In this document: positions 27,748 through 36,890 of the stretch, in pieces
Position numbering within the stretch: the first letter of the stretch is position 1
Layout: the number at the start of each line of letters is the position of its first letter
From: Burkholderia metallica
Lineage (GTDB): Bacteria > Pseudomonadota > Gammaproteobacteria > Burkholderiales > Burkholderiaceae
Length of the DNA stretch: 64,000 bases
Reading direction: 5' to 3'
Assembly (NCBI RefSeq): GCF_902832845.1
Contig: NZ_CADFDB010000005.1
Location: 62,001-126,000, forward strand
The notes under the pieces: generated by a model
Seen by the model: only the letters and a program-made list of their open reading frames with translations
Database searches by the model: none
Told to the model about the DNA's origin: nothing
Program-made: the position numbers and the translations under genes

Positions 27748-30444
27748 ATGTCCGCTGTACCGAACGAAGTGATGAAATATGTCGCCGCCGAACATGACGA
27801 CGACCCGCAAGAAACCGTCGAGTGGCTCGAGTCGCTCGATGGCGTGATCTCCTCCGTGGGCACCGGCCGCGCGCACTACCTGATCGAAAAGCAGATCGAG
27901 TTCGCCCGCATGCACGGCGAACACCTGCCGTTCTCCGCCAATACCCCGTACATCAACACGATCCCGGTCGCCGCGCAGGCGAAGATCCCGGGCGACCAGG
28001 ACATCGAGCACCGCATCCGTTCGTACACGCGCTGGAACGCGCTGGCGATGGTGCTGCGCGCAGGCAAGGACACGAACGTCGGCGGCCACATCGCGTCGTT
28101 CGCGTCGGCCGCGACGCTCTACGACGTCGGCTACAACCACTTCTGGCACGCAGCGTCCGACCAGCACGGCGGCGATCTCGTGTTCGTGCAGGGCCACTCG
28201 TCGCCGGGCGTGTACTCGCGCGCGTTCCTGCTTGGCCGCCTGACGGAAGAGCAGCTCGACAACTTCCGCCAGGAAGTCGACGGCAACGGCATTTCGTCGT
28301 ACCCGCACCCGTGGCTGATGCCGGACTTCTGGCAGTTCCCGACCGTGTCGATGGGCCTCGGCCCGATCATGGCGATCTACCAGGCCCGCTTCATGAAGTA
28401 CCTGCAGGCGCGCGGCATCGCGAAGACGGAAGGCCGCAAGGTGTGGGCATTCCTCGGCGACGGCGAGACGGACGAGCCGGAATCGCTCGGCGCGATCGGG
28501 ATGGCGAGCCGCGAGAAGCTCGACAACCTCGTGTTCGTGATCAACTGCAACCTGCAGCGTCTCGACGGCCCGGTGCGCGGCAACGGCAAGATCATCCAGG
28601 AACTCGAATCGGAGTTCCGCGGCGCCGGCTGGAACGTGATCAAGGTCATCTGGGGCAGCCGCTGGGATGCGCTGTTCGCACGCGACAAGACGGGCGCGCT
28701 GATGCGCCGCATGATGGAAGTCGTCGACGGCGAATACCAGACGTACAAGTCGGAGTCGGGCGCGTTCGTGCGCGAGCACTTCTTCAACACGCCTGAACTG
28801 AAGGCGCTCGTCGCCGACTGGTCGGACGACGACATCTGGGCGCTGAACCGCGGCGGCCACGATCCGCACAAGATCTACGCGGCCTTCCACGAAGCCAGCA
28901 ACACGAAGGGCGCGCCGACCGTCATCCTCGCGAAGACCATCAAGGGCTACGGGATGGGCGAGTCGGGCCAGGCGATGAACATCACGCACCAGCAGAAGAA
29001 GCTGCCGGTCGAGCAACTGAAGAAGTTCCGTGACCAGTTCCGCCTGCCGATCACCGACGAGCAGATCGCCGACGTGCCGTACCTGAAGTTCGACGAAGGT
29101 TCGAAGGAGCTCGAATACATGCGCCAGAAGCGCATGGACCTCGGCGGCTACCTGCCGCATCGCCGCGAGAAGGCGACGTCGCTGCCGGTGCCGGCGCTCG
29201 ACGCGTTCGAGCCGCTGCTGAAGGGCACGGGCGAAGGCCGCGAGATCTCGACGACGATGTCGTTCGTGCGGATCCTGAACATCCTGCTGAAGGACAAGGC
29301 GCTCGGCAAGCGCATCGTGCCGATCGTCCCGGACGAGTCGCGTACGTTCGGCATGGAAGGCCTGTTCCGCCAGATTGGTATCTGGAACCAGGAGGGTCAG
29401 AAGTACGTGCCGGAAGATTCCGACCAGCTGATGTTCTACAAGGAATCGGAAACCGGCCAGATCCTGCAGGAAGGCATCAACGAAGCGGGCGGCATGTGCG
29501 ACTGGATCGCGGCGGCGACGTCGTATTCGACGCACGGCGAGATCATGGTGCCGTTCTACATCTTCTATTCGATGTTCGGCTTCCAGCGGATCGGCGACCT
29601 CGCATGGGCCGCGGGCGACATGCGTTCGCGCGGCTTCCTGCTCGGCGGCACCGCGGGCCGCACGACGCTGAACGGCGAAGGCCTGCAGCACGAAGACGGC
29701 CACTCGCTCCTGTGGGCAGCGTCGGTGCCGAACTGCGTGAGCTACGACCCGACGTTCGGCTACGAACTGGCCGTGATCGTCCAGGACGGCCTGCGCCGCA
29801 TGGTGCAGGACCAGGAAGACGTGTACTACTACATCACGGTGATGAACGAGAACTACGAGCACCCGGCGATTCCGCAGGGCGAGCACGTGGCGGCCGACAT
29901 CATCAAGGGCATGTACGCGTTCAGGAAGGCCGACGCCGACAAGAAGGCGCCGCGTGTGCAACTGCTCGGCGCGGGCACGATCTTCAACGAAGTGATCGCC
30001 GCCGCCGACCTGCTGAAGAACGACTGGGGCGTCGCCGCCGACCTGTGGAGCGTGCCGAGCTTCACCGAACTCGCGCGCGAAGGTCACCAGGTCGAGCGCT
30101 GGAACCTGCTCCATCCGACCGAGGAGCGTCGTCTGTCGCACGTGCAGAAGTGCCTGAAGGACACGCAGGGCCCGGTCATCGCGTCGACCGACTACGTCCG
30201 CGCGCTGGTCGACCAGATCCGCGGCCAGGTCGATCGCCGCTTCGTCGTGCTGGGCACGGACGGCTTCGGCCGCTCGGATACCCGCGAGAAGCTGCGTCAC
30301 TTCTTTGAAGTCGACCGTCACTGGGTCACCGTCGCCGCGCTCAACGCGCTGGCCGACGAGGGCACGATCGAGCGCAAGGTGGTCGCGGACGCGATCGCCA
30401 AGTACAACCTCGATCCGTCGAAGCCCAACCCGATGACCGTTTAA
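27748..30444 (+). CDS. aceE: Pyruvate dehydrogenase E1 component (homodimeric type)
   Basis: The 898-residue thiamine-diphosphate enzyme decarboxylates pyruvate and acetylates the lipoyl group of E2. The length is that of the homodimeric E1 of proteobacteria. The ThDP signature GDGE...N is seen as FLGDGETDEPESLGAIGMASRE followed later by VFVINCNLQ. Other conserved segments include GHSSPGVYSRAFLLGRL and the C-terminal VLGTDGFGRSDTREKLRHFFEVD. It is the first gene of aceE-aceF-lpdA and is divergent from the sensor kinase gene. Confidence 0.97.
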   Translation: MSAVPNEVMKYVAAEHDDDPQETVEWLESLDGVISSVGTGRAHYLIEKQIEFARMHGEHLPFSANTPYINTIPVAAQAKIPGDQDIEHRIRSYTRWNALAMVLRAGKDTNVGGHIASFASAATLYDVGYNHFWHAASDQHGGDLVFVQGHSSPGVYSRAFLLGRLTEEQLDNFRQEVDGNGISSYPHPWLMPDFWQFPTVSMGLGPIMAIYQARFMKYLQARGIAKTEGRKVWAFLGDGETDEPESLGAIGMASREKLDNLVFVINCNLQRLDGPVRGNGKIIQELESEFRGAGWNVIKVIWGSRWDALFARDKTGALMRRMMEVVDGEYQTYKSESGAFVREHFFNTPELKALVADWSDDDIWALNRGGHDPHKIYAAFHEASNTKGAPTVILAKTIKGYGMGESGQAMNITHQQKKLPVEQLKKFRDQFRLPITDEQIADVPYLKFDEGSKELEYMRQKRMDLGGYLPHRREKATSLPVPALDAFEPLLKGTGEGREISTTMSFVRILNILLKDKALGKRIVPIVPDESRTFGMEGLFRQIGIWNQEGQKYVPEDSDQLMFYKESETGQILQEGINEAGGMCDWIAAATSYSTHGEIMVPFYIFYSMFGFQRIGDLAWAAGDMRSRGFLLGGTAGRTTLNGEGLQHEDGHSLLWAASVPNCVSYDPTFGYELAVIVQDGLRRMVQDQEDVYYYITVMNENYEHPAIPQGEHVAADIIKGMYAFRKADADKKAPRVQLLGAGTIFNEVIAAADLLKNDWGVAADLWSVPSFTELAREGHQVERWNLLHPTEERRLSHVQKCLKDTQGPVIASTDYVRALVDQIRGQVDRRFVVLGTDGFGRSDTREKLRHFFEVDRHWVTVAALNALADEGTIERKVVADAIAKYNLDPSKPNPMTV

Positions 30445-30513
30445 CGCACACGCCGTGTGATGCCGCGCGCCGCGCCCGCAAGGGTGCGCGCGCGGCCATG
30501 GAGACAGAAACAG

Positions 30514-32160
30514 ATGAGTCAAGCGATCGAAGTGAAGGTGCCGGACATCGGCGATTACAAGGACGTGCCGGTGATCGAGATCGGCGTGAAGGTCGGCGAT
30601 ACCGTCGAACCCGAGCAGTCGCTCGTCACGCTCGAATCCGACAAGGCGACGATGGACGTGCCGAGCCCGGTGGCGGGCGTCGTGAAGGAAATCAAGGTCA
30701 AGGTGGGCGATTCCGTGTCGGAAGGCTCGCTGATCATCCTGCTCGAAGGCGGTGGCGCGGCGCAGGCGAACGGCGCGGCAGCGCCCGCCGCTGCACCGGC
30801 TCCGGCCGCAGCGCCGGCACCGGCTGCTGCTGCACCGGCGGCCGCACCGGCAGCAGCCGGCGGCACGCTCGAAGTGAAGGTCCCCGACATCGGCGACTAC
30901 AAGGACGTGCCGGTGATCGAGATCGGCGTGAAGGTCGGCGACACGGTCGAGAAGGAGCAGTCGCTCGTCACGCTCGAATCGGACAAGGCGACGATGGACG
31001 TGCCGAGTCCGGCCGCCGGCGTCGTGAAGGACATCAAGGTCAAGGTCGGCGATTCGGTATCGGAAGGCACGCTGATCGTGCTGCTCGAAGCCGCAGGCGC
31101 ACCGGCTGCCGCACCGCAGGCGAGCGCACCGGCTCCGGCCGCTGCCGCCCCGGCGGCGCCCGCCGCTGCACCGGCACCCGCGAAGGCCGCACCGGCCCCG
31201 GCTGCTGCGGCACCGGCCGCCGCATCGTCGGGCGAGTACCGCGCGAGCCACGCGTCGCCGTCGGTGCGCAAGTTCGCACGCGAACTCGGCGTCGAAGTCG
31301 CACGCGTGCAGGGTTCGGGTCCGAAGGGCCGTATTACGAAGGAAGACGTCACGGCCTTCGTGAAGGGCGTGATGACCGGCCAGCGCGCAGCGCCGGCCGC
31401 GGCAGCCGCGCCGGCAGGCGGCGGCGAGCTGAACCTGCTGCCGTGGCCGAAGGTCGACTTCTCGAAGTTCGGCCCGTTCGAGGCGAAGCCGCTGTCGCGC
31501 ATCAAGAAGATCTCGGGCGCGAACCTGCATCGCAACTGGGTGATGATCCCGCACGTCACGAACAACGACGAAGCGGACATCACCGAGCTCGAAGCGCTGC
31601 GCGTCCAGCTGAACAAGGAACACGAGAAGGCGGGCGTGAAGTTCACGATGCTCGCGTTCGTGATCAAGGCGGTCGTTGCCGCGCTGAAGAAATTCCCGAC
31701 CTTTAACGCGAGCCTCGACGGCGACAACCTGGTGTTCAAGCAGTACTACCACATCGGTTTTGCCGCGGATACGCCGAACGGTCTCGTCGTGCCGGTGATC
31801 CGCGATGCGGACAAGAAGGGCCTCGTCGATATCGCGAAGGAAATGGCCGAGCTGTCGAAGGCCGCACGCGACGGCAAGCTGAAGCCGGACCAGATGCAAG
31901 GCGGCTGCTTCTCGATCTCGTCGCTCGGCGGGATCGGCGGGACGAACTTCACGCCGATCATCAACGCGCCGGAAGTGGCGATCCTCGGGTTGTCGCGCGG
32001 GCAGATGAAGCCGGTGTGGGACGGCAAGCAGTTCGTGCCGCGTCTGACGCTGCCGTTGTCGCTGTCGTATGACCATCGTGTCATCGATGGCGCGGAAGCC
32101 GCGCGGTTCAATGCGTATCTCGGGGCGTTGCTCGGGGATTTCCGTCGCATCATTCTTTGA
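30514..32160 (+). CDS. aceF: Pyruvate dehydrogenase E2 (dihydrolipoamide acetyltransferase)
   Basis: The 548-residue E2 core has two N-terminal lipoyl domains with lipoylated lysines Lys44 and Lys158, each in [12 protein letters not shown]. Ala/Pro-rich flexible linkers follow. The peripheral-subunit-binding domain ([19 protein letters not shown], near 246-280) precedes the catalytic acetyltransferase domain ending in [14 protein letters not shown]. The start 30514 has GGAGA upstream. An in-frame ATG at 30457 lies in the 69-bp spacer after aceE. The two lipoyl-domain DNA segments are about 90% identical. Confidence 0.97.
   Translation: MSQAIEVKVPDIGDYKDVPVIEIGVKVGDTVEPEQSLVTLESDKATMDVPSPVAGVVKEIKVKVGDSVSEGSLIILLEGGGAAQANGAAAPAAAPAPAAAPAPAAAAPAAAPAAAGGTLEVKVPDIGDYKDVPVIEIGVKVGDTVEKEQSLVTLESDKATMDVPSPAAGVVKDIKVKVGDSVSEGTLIVLLEAAGAPAAAPQASAPAPAAAAPAAPAAAPAPAKAAPAPAAAAPAAASSGEYRASHASPSVRKFARELGVEVARVQGSGPKGRITKEDVTAFVKGVMTGQRAAPAAAAAPAGGGELNLLPWPKVDFSKFGPFEAKPLSRIKKISGANLHRNWVMIPHVTNNDEADITELEALRVQLNKEHEKAGVKFTMLAFVIKAVVAALKKFPTFNASLDGDNLVFKQYYHIGFAADTPNGLVVPVIRDADKKGLVDIAKEMAELSKAARDGKLKPDQMQGGCFSISSLGGIGGTNFTPIINAPEVAILGLSRGQMKPVWDGKQFVPRLTLPLSLSYDHRVIDGAEAARFNAYLGALLGDFRRIIL
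30538..30726 (+). repeat. Lipoyl-domain coding repeat, copy 1
   Basis: This 189-bp stretch of aceF aligns without gaps to 30880-31068. I count about 18 differences, mostly at third codon positions. It is an internal domain duplication rather than a mobile repeat. Confidence 0.85.
30880..31068 (+). repeat. Lipoyl-domain coding repeat, copy 2
   Basis: This is the partner of 30538-30726, of the same length and in frame. Such similarity at the DNA level suggests a recent duplication or ongoing gene conversion between the two lipoyl domains. Confidence 0.85.
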
Positions 32161-32248
32161 TGAGCAGAGGGGCTCGCGGGGGCGTGGGTTTTCTGTCGGT
32201 CATCCACGCCTCGTCGTTGAACTTGCTTTCTTGACGGTCTGCCAGCGT

Positions 32249-32298
32249 CGCCCCTGCGCGGGGCGGCGGTCACTTTTCTTTGTCTTCCAAAGAAAAGT
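32249..32298. repeat. Intergenic CTTTTCTTTG palindromic element between aceF and lpdA
   Basis: The 275-bp gap between aceF and lpdA holds two hairpins in tandem. The first is CGCCCC/GGGGCG (32249-32254, 32260-32265). The second is a perfect 11-bp repeat ACTTTTCTTTG/CAAAGAAAAGT (32272-32282, 32288-32298), followed by [19 protein letters not shown] recall near-identical CTTTTCTTTG...CAAAGAAAAGTAAC sequences dispersed between genes in many beta- and gamma-proteobacteria. This is probably a REP-like dispersed repeat. It would also form an RNA stem that could lower lpdA readthrough. Confidence 0.6.
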
Positions 32299-32435
32299 AA
32301 CCAAAAGAAAGGCGCGTCCTTGGGCGGACGGCAAAGGTGGTCCTGCCCAGCATCGCGTTCTCCTGTCAGGCCGGAGTCGGGTTCTTCCGCGGGTTTTCCT
32401 CCCTCTTTCAGCAGCCAAACAAGAAGGGGACGTAC

Positions 32436-34202
32436 ATGAGTCTCATCGAAGTCAAGGTTCCGGATATCGGCGATTTCAGCGGCGTCGATGTCATCGAAGT
32501 CAACGTGAAGCCGGGCGACGTGATCGAAAAAGAGCAAACGCTCATCACGCTCGAATCCGATAAAGCCTCCATGGAAGTGCCCAGCGACGTCGCCGGCACG
32601 GTCAAGGAAATCAAGGTCAAAGCCGGCGAGAAAGTCTCGCAAGGCACCGTCATCGCCATCGTCGAAGCAGCGGCAGGCGACGCCGCACCCGCGAAAGCTC
32701 CTGAGGCAGCGAAACCCGCGGCCGCTGCGCCGGCACCGGCCGCAGCCGCTCCGGCACCCGCGCCGCAAGCCGGCAGCTATGTCGGCGCCGCCGACATCGA
32801 GTGTGACATGCTCGTGCTCGGCGCCGGCCCCGGCGGCTATTCGGCCGCGTTCCGCGCCGCCGACCTCGGCATGAAGACGGTGCTCGTCGAACGCTACCCG
32901 ACACTCGGCGGCGTGTGCCTGAACGTCGGCTGCATCCCGTCGAAGGCGCTGCTGCACACGTCGCTCGTCGTCGAGGAAGCCGCGGCGCTCGCGTCCCACG
33001 GCATCACGTTCGGCAAGCCGGAAGTCGATCTCGACAAGCTGCGCGACTTCAAGGGCGGCGTCGTCAAGAAGCTGACGACGGGCCTCGCCGGTATGGCCAA
33101 GGCACGCAAGGTCGAAGTGGTCACGGGCGTCGGCGCATTCGTCGATCCGTTCCACATGGAAGTGCAGGGCGAAAACGGCAAGAAGGTCGTCAAGTTCAAG
33201 CAGGCAATCATCGCCGCGGGTTCGCAGGCCGTGAAGCTGCCGTTCATGCCGGAAGACCCGCGCGTCGTCGATTCGACCGGCGCACTCGAACTGCGTCAGT
33301 TGCCCAAGCGCATGCTCGTGATCGGCGGCGGCATCATCGGCCTCGAAATGGCAACCGTGTACTCGACGCTCGGCGCCGAAATCGACGTGGTCGAAATGAT
33401 GGACGGCCTGATGATGGGCGCCGACCGCGATCTCGTGAAGGTCTGGGAAAAGTACAACGCGAAGCGCTTCGGCAACGTGATGCTGAAGACCAAGACGGTC
33501 GGCGCGGAAGCGAAGGAAGACGGCATCTACGTGAAGTTCGAGGGCGAGAAGGCGCCAGCGGAACCGCAGCGCTACGACCTCGTGCTCGTCGCGGTGGGCC
33601 GCAGCCCGAACGGCAAGAAGATCGGTGCGGACAAGGCCGGCGTCGCGGTCACGGATCGCGGCTTTATCGACGTCGACAAGCAGATGCGCACGAACGTCCC
33701 GCACATCTTCGCGATCGGCGACGTCGTCGGCCAGCCGATGCTCGCGCACAAGGCCGTGCATGAAGGCCACGTCGCAGCGGAAGCCGCGCACGGCGAGAAG
33801 GCGTACTTCGACGCGCTGCAGATCCCGTCGGTCGCATACACCGATCCGGAAGTGGCGTGGGCCGGCAAGACGGAAGACCAGTGCAAGGCCGAAGGCATCA
33901 AGTACGGCAAGGCCGTGTTCCCGTGGGCAGCGTCGGGCCGTGCGATCGCGAACGGCCGCGACGAAGGCTTCACGAAGCTGATCTTCGACGAGGAAACCCA
34001 TCGCGTGATCGGCGGCGGCATCGTCGGCCTGAACGCGGGCGACCTGATCAGCGAAGTGTGCCTCGCCGTCGAGATGGGCGCGGACGCGGAAGACATCGGC
34101 AAGACGATCCATCCGCACCCGACGCTCGGCGAGTCGGTCGGCATGGCCGCCGAACTGTACGAAGGCGTCTGTACGGACCTGCCGCCGCAACGCAAGAAGT
34201 AA
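32436..34202 (+). CDS. lpdA: Dihydrolipoyl dehydrogenase with N-terminal lipoyl domain (E3 of pyruvate dehydrogenase)
   Basis: The 588-residue flavoprotein reoxidises dihydrolipoamide with NAD. It begins with its own lipoyl domain (Lys43 in [10 protein letters not shown]) and an Ala/Pro linker, as in E3 enzymes of Neisseria and Ralstonia. The FAD motif [17 protein letters not shown], redox-active Cys161/Cys166 ([13 protein letters not shown]) and NAD motif [17 protein letters not shown] follow. The HPHPTLGES dimerisation motif is near the end. AAGGGG precedes the ATG. A repeat element separates it from aceF. Confidence 0.97.
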   Translation: MSLIEVKVPDIGDFSGVDVIEVNVKPGDVIEKEQTLITLESDKASMEVPSDVAGTVKEIKVKAGEKVSQGTVIAIVEAAAGDAAPAKAPEAAKPAAAAPAPAAAAPAPAPQAGSYVGAADIECDMLVLGAGPGGYSAAFRAADLGMKTVLVERYPTLGGVCLNVGCIPSKALLHTSLVVEEAAALASHGITFGKPEVDLDKLRDFKGGVVKKLTTGLAGMAKARKVEVVTGVGAFVDPFHMEVQGENGKKVVKFKQAIIAAGSQAVKLPFMPEDPRVVDSTGALELRQLPKRMLVIGGGIIGLEMATVYSTLGAEIDVVEMMDGLMMGADRDLVKVWEKYNAKRFGNVMLKTKTVGAEAKEDGIYVKFEGEKAPAEPQRYDLVLVAVGRSPNGKKIGADKAGVAVTDRGFIDVDKQMRTNVPHIFAIGDVVGQPMLAHKAVHEGHVAAEAAHGEKAYFDALQIPSVAYTDPEVAWAGKTEDQCKAEGIKYGKAVFPWAASGRAIANGRDEGFTKLIFDEETHRVIGGGIVGLNAGDLISEVCLAVEMGADAEDIGKTIHPHPTLGESVGMAAELYEGVCTDLPPQRKK

Positions 34203-34240
34203 CGCGACCGGCACGGCCGGCCATGAGCCGGCCCAAAAAA

Positions 34241-34275
34241 AACGCCGCCGCCCGGGCAATCCGGGCGGCGGCGTT
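34241..34275. terminator. Terminator of the pyruvate dehydrogenase operon
   Basis: A perfect 15-bp GC-rich stem (34241-34255 with 34261-34275) has a GCAAT loop. It is preceded by eight A and followed by TTTTCTTTT, so it works in both directions. Confidence 0.92.
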
Positions 34276-34364
34276 TTCTTTTGTCCGCGTGTCGGCGGCG
34301 GCCGGCGCTGCGATCGACGAACGATGGTTCGAGCGCGACCGGCTGCTGCGGCGCCGGAAAAGAA

Positions 34365-34387
34365 AAAGCCGCGCTGGGCGCGGCTCT
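34365..34387 (-). terminator. Terminator of the phasin transcript
   Basis: AGCCGCGC (34367-34374) pairs with GCGCGGCT (34378-34385) around a 3-nt loop. Read on the minus strand it is followed by TTTTTCTTTT, which suits termination of the leftward phasin gene. Confidence 0.75.
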
Positions 34388-34405
34388 TTCAGGAGCAGGT
34401 GGCGC

Positions 34406-34972
34406 TTACGCGGCCGGCTTGCTCGTACGGCGTGCAGCAGCGGCAGAAGCAGCCTTCGTTGCGACGGCAGCCGCCGCGTTGAAGTTCGTTTCAGCGATTT
34501 CGACCGCTTGCTTCGTGGCCTTCTGAACCGTTTCGTACGTGGTGTTCGCAGCGTTCAGCGCCGACTTCAGTGCGGCGACGGCCGTTTCCGAACCGGCCGG
34601 AGCGTTCTTCGCGACGTTGTCGACGAGCGCCTGGACCTTCTTGTTCTGTTCGTCGAATTGCGCTTCGGCAACCTTCGCGAACTCGGCTTGCGTCGACGAC
34701 GCGATTTCATACAGGTGACGGCCGTACGACAGCACCTTTTCCGCGACCGGCTGCGACAGGCTGGCTTGCAGGGCGATCAGTTCCTGTGCGTCCTTCACCG
34801 ACAGCAGACGCTGTGCGTTTTCCTGGCCTTCGGCCAGCGTCGACTTCACGACCTGCAGGTTGAGTTCGATCAGCTTTTCGACGCCTTCGAACGCCTTGGT
34901 CGTCAGACCGAACAGGCTTTCGAGGTTGGCTTTCTGGGCGGCGGCGATTTGCTCGGGGGTCAGCAAGGACAT
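34406..34972 (-). CDS. phaP: Phasin (PHA granule-associated protein)
   Basis: The 188-residue phasin begins [20 protein letters not shown], as in Burkholderia and Ralstonia PhaP. It is almost entirely amphipathic helix, with no signal peptide or membrane segment. An Ala/Lys-rich C-terminus ([18 protein letters not shown]) could touch nucleoid or granule surfaces. Phasins coat polyhydroxyalkanoate granules in the cytoplasm. AGGAG precedes the start. A near-consensus promoter flanked by two inverted 12-mers lies upstream, the layout expected for control by the PHA-responsive repressor PhaR. Confidence 0.93.
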   Translation of the reverse strand: MSLLTPEQIAAAQKANLESLFGLTTKAFEGVEKLIELNLQVVKSTLAEGQENAQRLLSVKDAQELIALQASLSQPVAEKVLSYGRHLYEIASSTQAEFAKVAEAQFDEQNKKVQALVDNVAKNAPAGSETAVAALKSALNAANTTYETVQKATKQAVEIAETNFNAAAAVATKAASAAAARRTSKPAA

Positions 34973-35048
34973 GTCAAGCTCCTGAAAAGCGATCGCGTCG
35001 ATCGCAGGATAAAGGGCACTACACTGGGGAACCTCGGATGCGCGTGCT

Positions 35049-35060
35049 TTGTGCAACGCA
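35049..35060 (+). promoter_or_regulatory. Phasin operator half, downstream copy (PhaR-like)
   Basis: TTGTGCAACGCA lies at about the predicted phasin start point. The same 12-mer occurs on the other strand at 35111-35122. Assignment to PhaR is inference from the gene and the layout. Confidence 0.5.
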
Positions 35061-35072
35061 GCAATGAGGCCT

Positions 35073-35100
35073 ATTTTAGGGCAGAGAAAGCCAATGTCAA
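35073..35100 (-). promoter_or_regulatory. Phasin promoter
   Basis: On the minus strand a perfect TTGACA (35095-35100) and TAAAAT (35073-35078) are 16 bp apart. The transcript would start near 35066 with a leader of about 94 nt. Confidence 0.8.
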
Positions 35101-35107
35101 GTATTTT

Positions 35108-35122
35108 TTGTGCGTTGCACAA
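35108..35122. promoter_or_regulatory. Phasin operator, upstream palindromic copy (PhaR-like)
   Basis: TTGTGC-GTT-GCACAA is a perfect inverted repeat ending 7 bp before the -35 box. It contains the minus-strand copy of TTGTGCAACGCA found at 35049-35060, so the promoter is bracketed by inverted copies. Confidence 0.55.
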
Positions 35123-35627
35123 TTGCGACAAATTATCGATAAAACAACGAGTTATCGTGTCCGTCCGGAATCGGTTTCAGGCGTGATCCCACATGGTGCG
35201 CACGCGCGCGGGGCAAGCCCGGCGCACCATGATCATGCGCAGGTAAACCTGACAGGCCCGTGGAACGTTATCCTTCTGTTCCTGTCGAAAAGTGCGCCGT
35301 TTCGATGCGCGTACCGTGGTGGCGTGCCGTCGCCACGGCCGAGACCGGCGCCACTGGCACCCCGAGCGCCGGATACGTAGTTTCCCCGCTTTAAATCGCC
35401 TCCGAAGTGACGTTATCTCAATTAACCGTGTGGTAATCGGGAGACGGGCGCTGTCGGGCAGCGCGTCCCATGCATTTTTTCGATGGGAGCGGGAGGGTTC
35501 ATTGGTCAGCAGGTTGGCCGACCCTTACATTCCGGTTTAACGACGATCGGTAAGTGCCTAATATTGCTCTTTTTTTCAGCTTTAACTACACTTGCGGAAA
35601 CCTCCCGCCCGCTTTGTCCAGACCCCA

Positions 35628-36797
35628 ATGAAAGCCGAATCGTTTTCACCGCGCAGATTGTTGCAGAGCATGACGCTCGGCACGGCTGTGTCGGTCGCAG
35701 TCGCGCTGCTGGCGACCACCGCGTCCGTCGCACCCGCTGACGCCTTTGCCGCCACTGCGAAGACCCAACAAGCCGCCAAGAAAAAGGCTGTCGCTCCTGC
35801 TTCGTCCGCGAAGAAGAAGTCGGCCAAGGCCAGCTCCGAGAAATCTGCGAAGGTCGCCGCGGCCGATGCGCCGCGTGCGAAGGCGTCGCGCAAGCGCGTG
35901 ACGCTCGCGGCGAACAGCGTGCACGGCGGCCATCGCGGCGCGGTACGCAAGGTCGCGTTCCAGCCGCGCCGGCCGACCGTCGGTCAGGCCTTCGGCCTGC
36001 ACGACACGCCGGACGCGCTCGCGCTGCGTTCGAGTGTCGCGTACGTCGTCGACCAGAACTCGGGCGAGCCGCTGTTCGACAAGAATTCGCACGCGGTCGT
36101 GCCGATCGCGTCGATCTCGAAGCTGATGACGGCGATGGTCGTGCTCGATTCGAAGTCGCCGATGACCGACCAGCTCGAAGTCACCGACGAAGACCGCGAC
36201 TACGAGAAGGGCACGGGCTCGCGCCTGTCGGTCGGCTCGGTGCTGTCGCGCGAAGACATGCTGCATATCGCGCTGATGGCGTCGGAAAACCGCGCGGCCG
36301 CCGCGCTGTCGCGTTACTACCCGGGCGGCCGTCCGGCGTTCATCGCCGCGATGAACGCGAAGGCGAAGTCGCTCGGCATGACCGATACGCACTTCGAGAA
36401 TTCGACGGGCCTGTCGAGCTCGAACGTGTCGAGCGCGCGCGACCTCGTGAAGATGGTCAATGCGGCATATCAGTACCCGATGATTCGCCAGTTCTCGACC
36501 GATCGCACCTACGAGGTGTATACGGGCAAGCGCAACCTGATCTACAACAGCACGAACGCGCTGATCCGCGGCAACGGCTCGTGGGACATCGGTCTGCAGA
36601 AGACGGGCTTCATCAACGAAGCGGGTGAATGCCTCGTGATGCAGGCGACGATCCACGGCCGTCCGATGGTGATGGTCCTGCTCGATTCGTTCGGCAAGTA
36701 TTCGCGCTTTGCCGATGCGGCGCGCCTGCGCAACTGGCTCGACGCCGGCGGCGGCGAGCGCCTGACGGCGGCCAACACGCCGAGCGGCGGCACCTGA
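35628..36797 (+). CDS. pbpG: D-alanyl-D-alanine endopeptidase (PBP7/PbpG type, peptidase S11)
   Basis: The 389-residue penicillin-binding protein is exported. It has an N-terminal signal region (LGTAVSVAVALLATTASVAPADAFA) followed by a Lys/Ala-rich stretch of about 60 residues. The active-site motifs are SISK (catalytic Ser in VVPIASISKLMTAM), SEN (ALMASENRAAA) and KTG (LQKTGFIN). Such enzymes cut D-Ala-mDAP cross-links in periplasmic peptidoglycan. The start at 35628 gives the best signal peptide, and no Shine-Dalgarno sequence is visible. Two consecutive hairpins terminate it. Confidence 0.92.
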   Translation: MKAESFSPRRLLQSMTLGTAVSVAVALLATTASVAPADAFAATAKTQQAAKKKAVAPASSAKKKSAKASSEKSAKVAAADAPRAKASRKRVTLAANSVHGGHRGAVRKVAFQPRRPTVGQAFGLHDTPDALALRSSVAYVVDQNSGEPLFDKNSHAVVPIASISKLMTAMVVLDSKSPMTDQLEVTDEDRDYEKGTGSRLSVGSVLSREDMLHIALMASENRAAAALSRYYPGGRPAFIAAMNAKAKSLGMTDTHFENSTGLSSSNVSSARDLVKMVNAAYQYPMIRQFSTDRTYEVYTGKRNLIYNSTNALIRGNGSWDIGLQKTGFINEAGECLVMQATIHGRPMVMVLLDSFGKYSRFADAARLRNWLDAGGGERLTAANTPSGGT

Positions 36798-36805
36798 TCA
36801 CAGCT

Positions 36806-36829
36806 GGCGCGGCGGTTCGCCGCCGCGCC
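36806..36829. terminator. UUCG-tetraloop hairpin after pbpG
   Basis: A perfect 10-bp stem GGCGCGGCGG / CCGCCGCGCC is closed by a TTCG tetraloop, an unusually stable RNA fold. It lies 8 bp after the stop codon and just before a second hairpin. Confidence 0.7.
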
Positions 36830-36841
36830 GACGGCCGAAAA

Positions 36842-36865
36842 AAAGCCCCGCAATCGCGGGGCTTT
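36842..36865. terminator. Bidirectional terminator between pbpG and the IclR gene
   Basis: AAAGCCCCGC / GCGGGGCTTT with a 4-nt AATC loop is flanked by A-rich and T-rich sequence, serving the convergent genes. Confidence 0.88.
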
Positions 36866-36890
36866 GTCATTTCGGGGGCGGGCAACGGGC

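Larger units (their letters stand above)
34973..35627. other. 655-bp non-coding region between phaP and the divergent endopeptidase gene
   Basis: No convincing gene is present, and the stretch is visibly more AT-rich than its surroundings. It holds the phasin promoter (35073-35100) with flanking repeats, and a large inverted repeat CATGGTGCGC / GCGCACCATG (35192-35201, 35222-35231) around an inner GGGCAAGCCC. Two candidate rightward promoters occur for the endopeptidase gene: TTGGTC-N18-TACATT at 35502-35531 and TTGCTC-N17-TACACT at 35564-35592. Confidence 0.6.

Noticed and set aside
27721-32076. A 1451-codon minus-strand open frame across aceE and aceF
   Set aside because: It lies antisense to two unmistakable enzymes, has repetitive His/Arg-rich composition, no start signals and no known domain.
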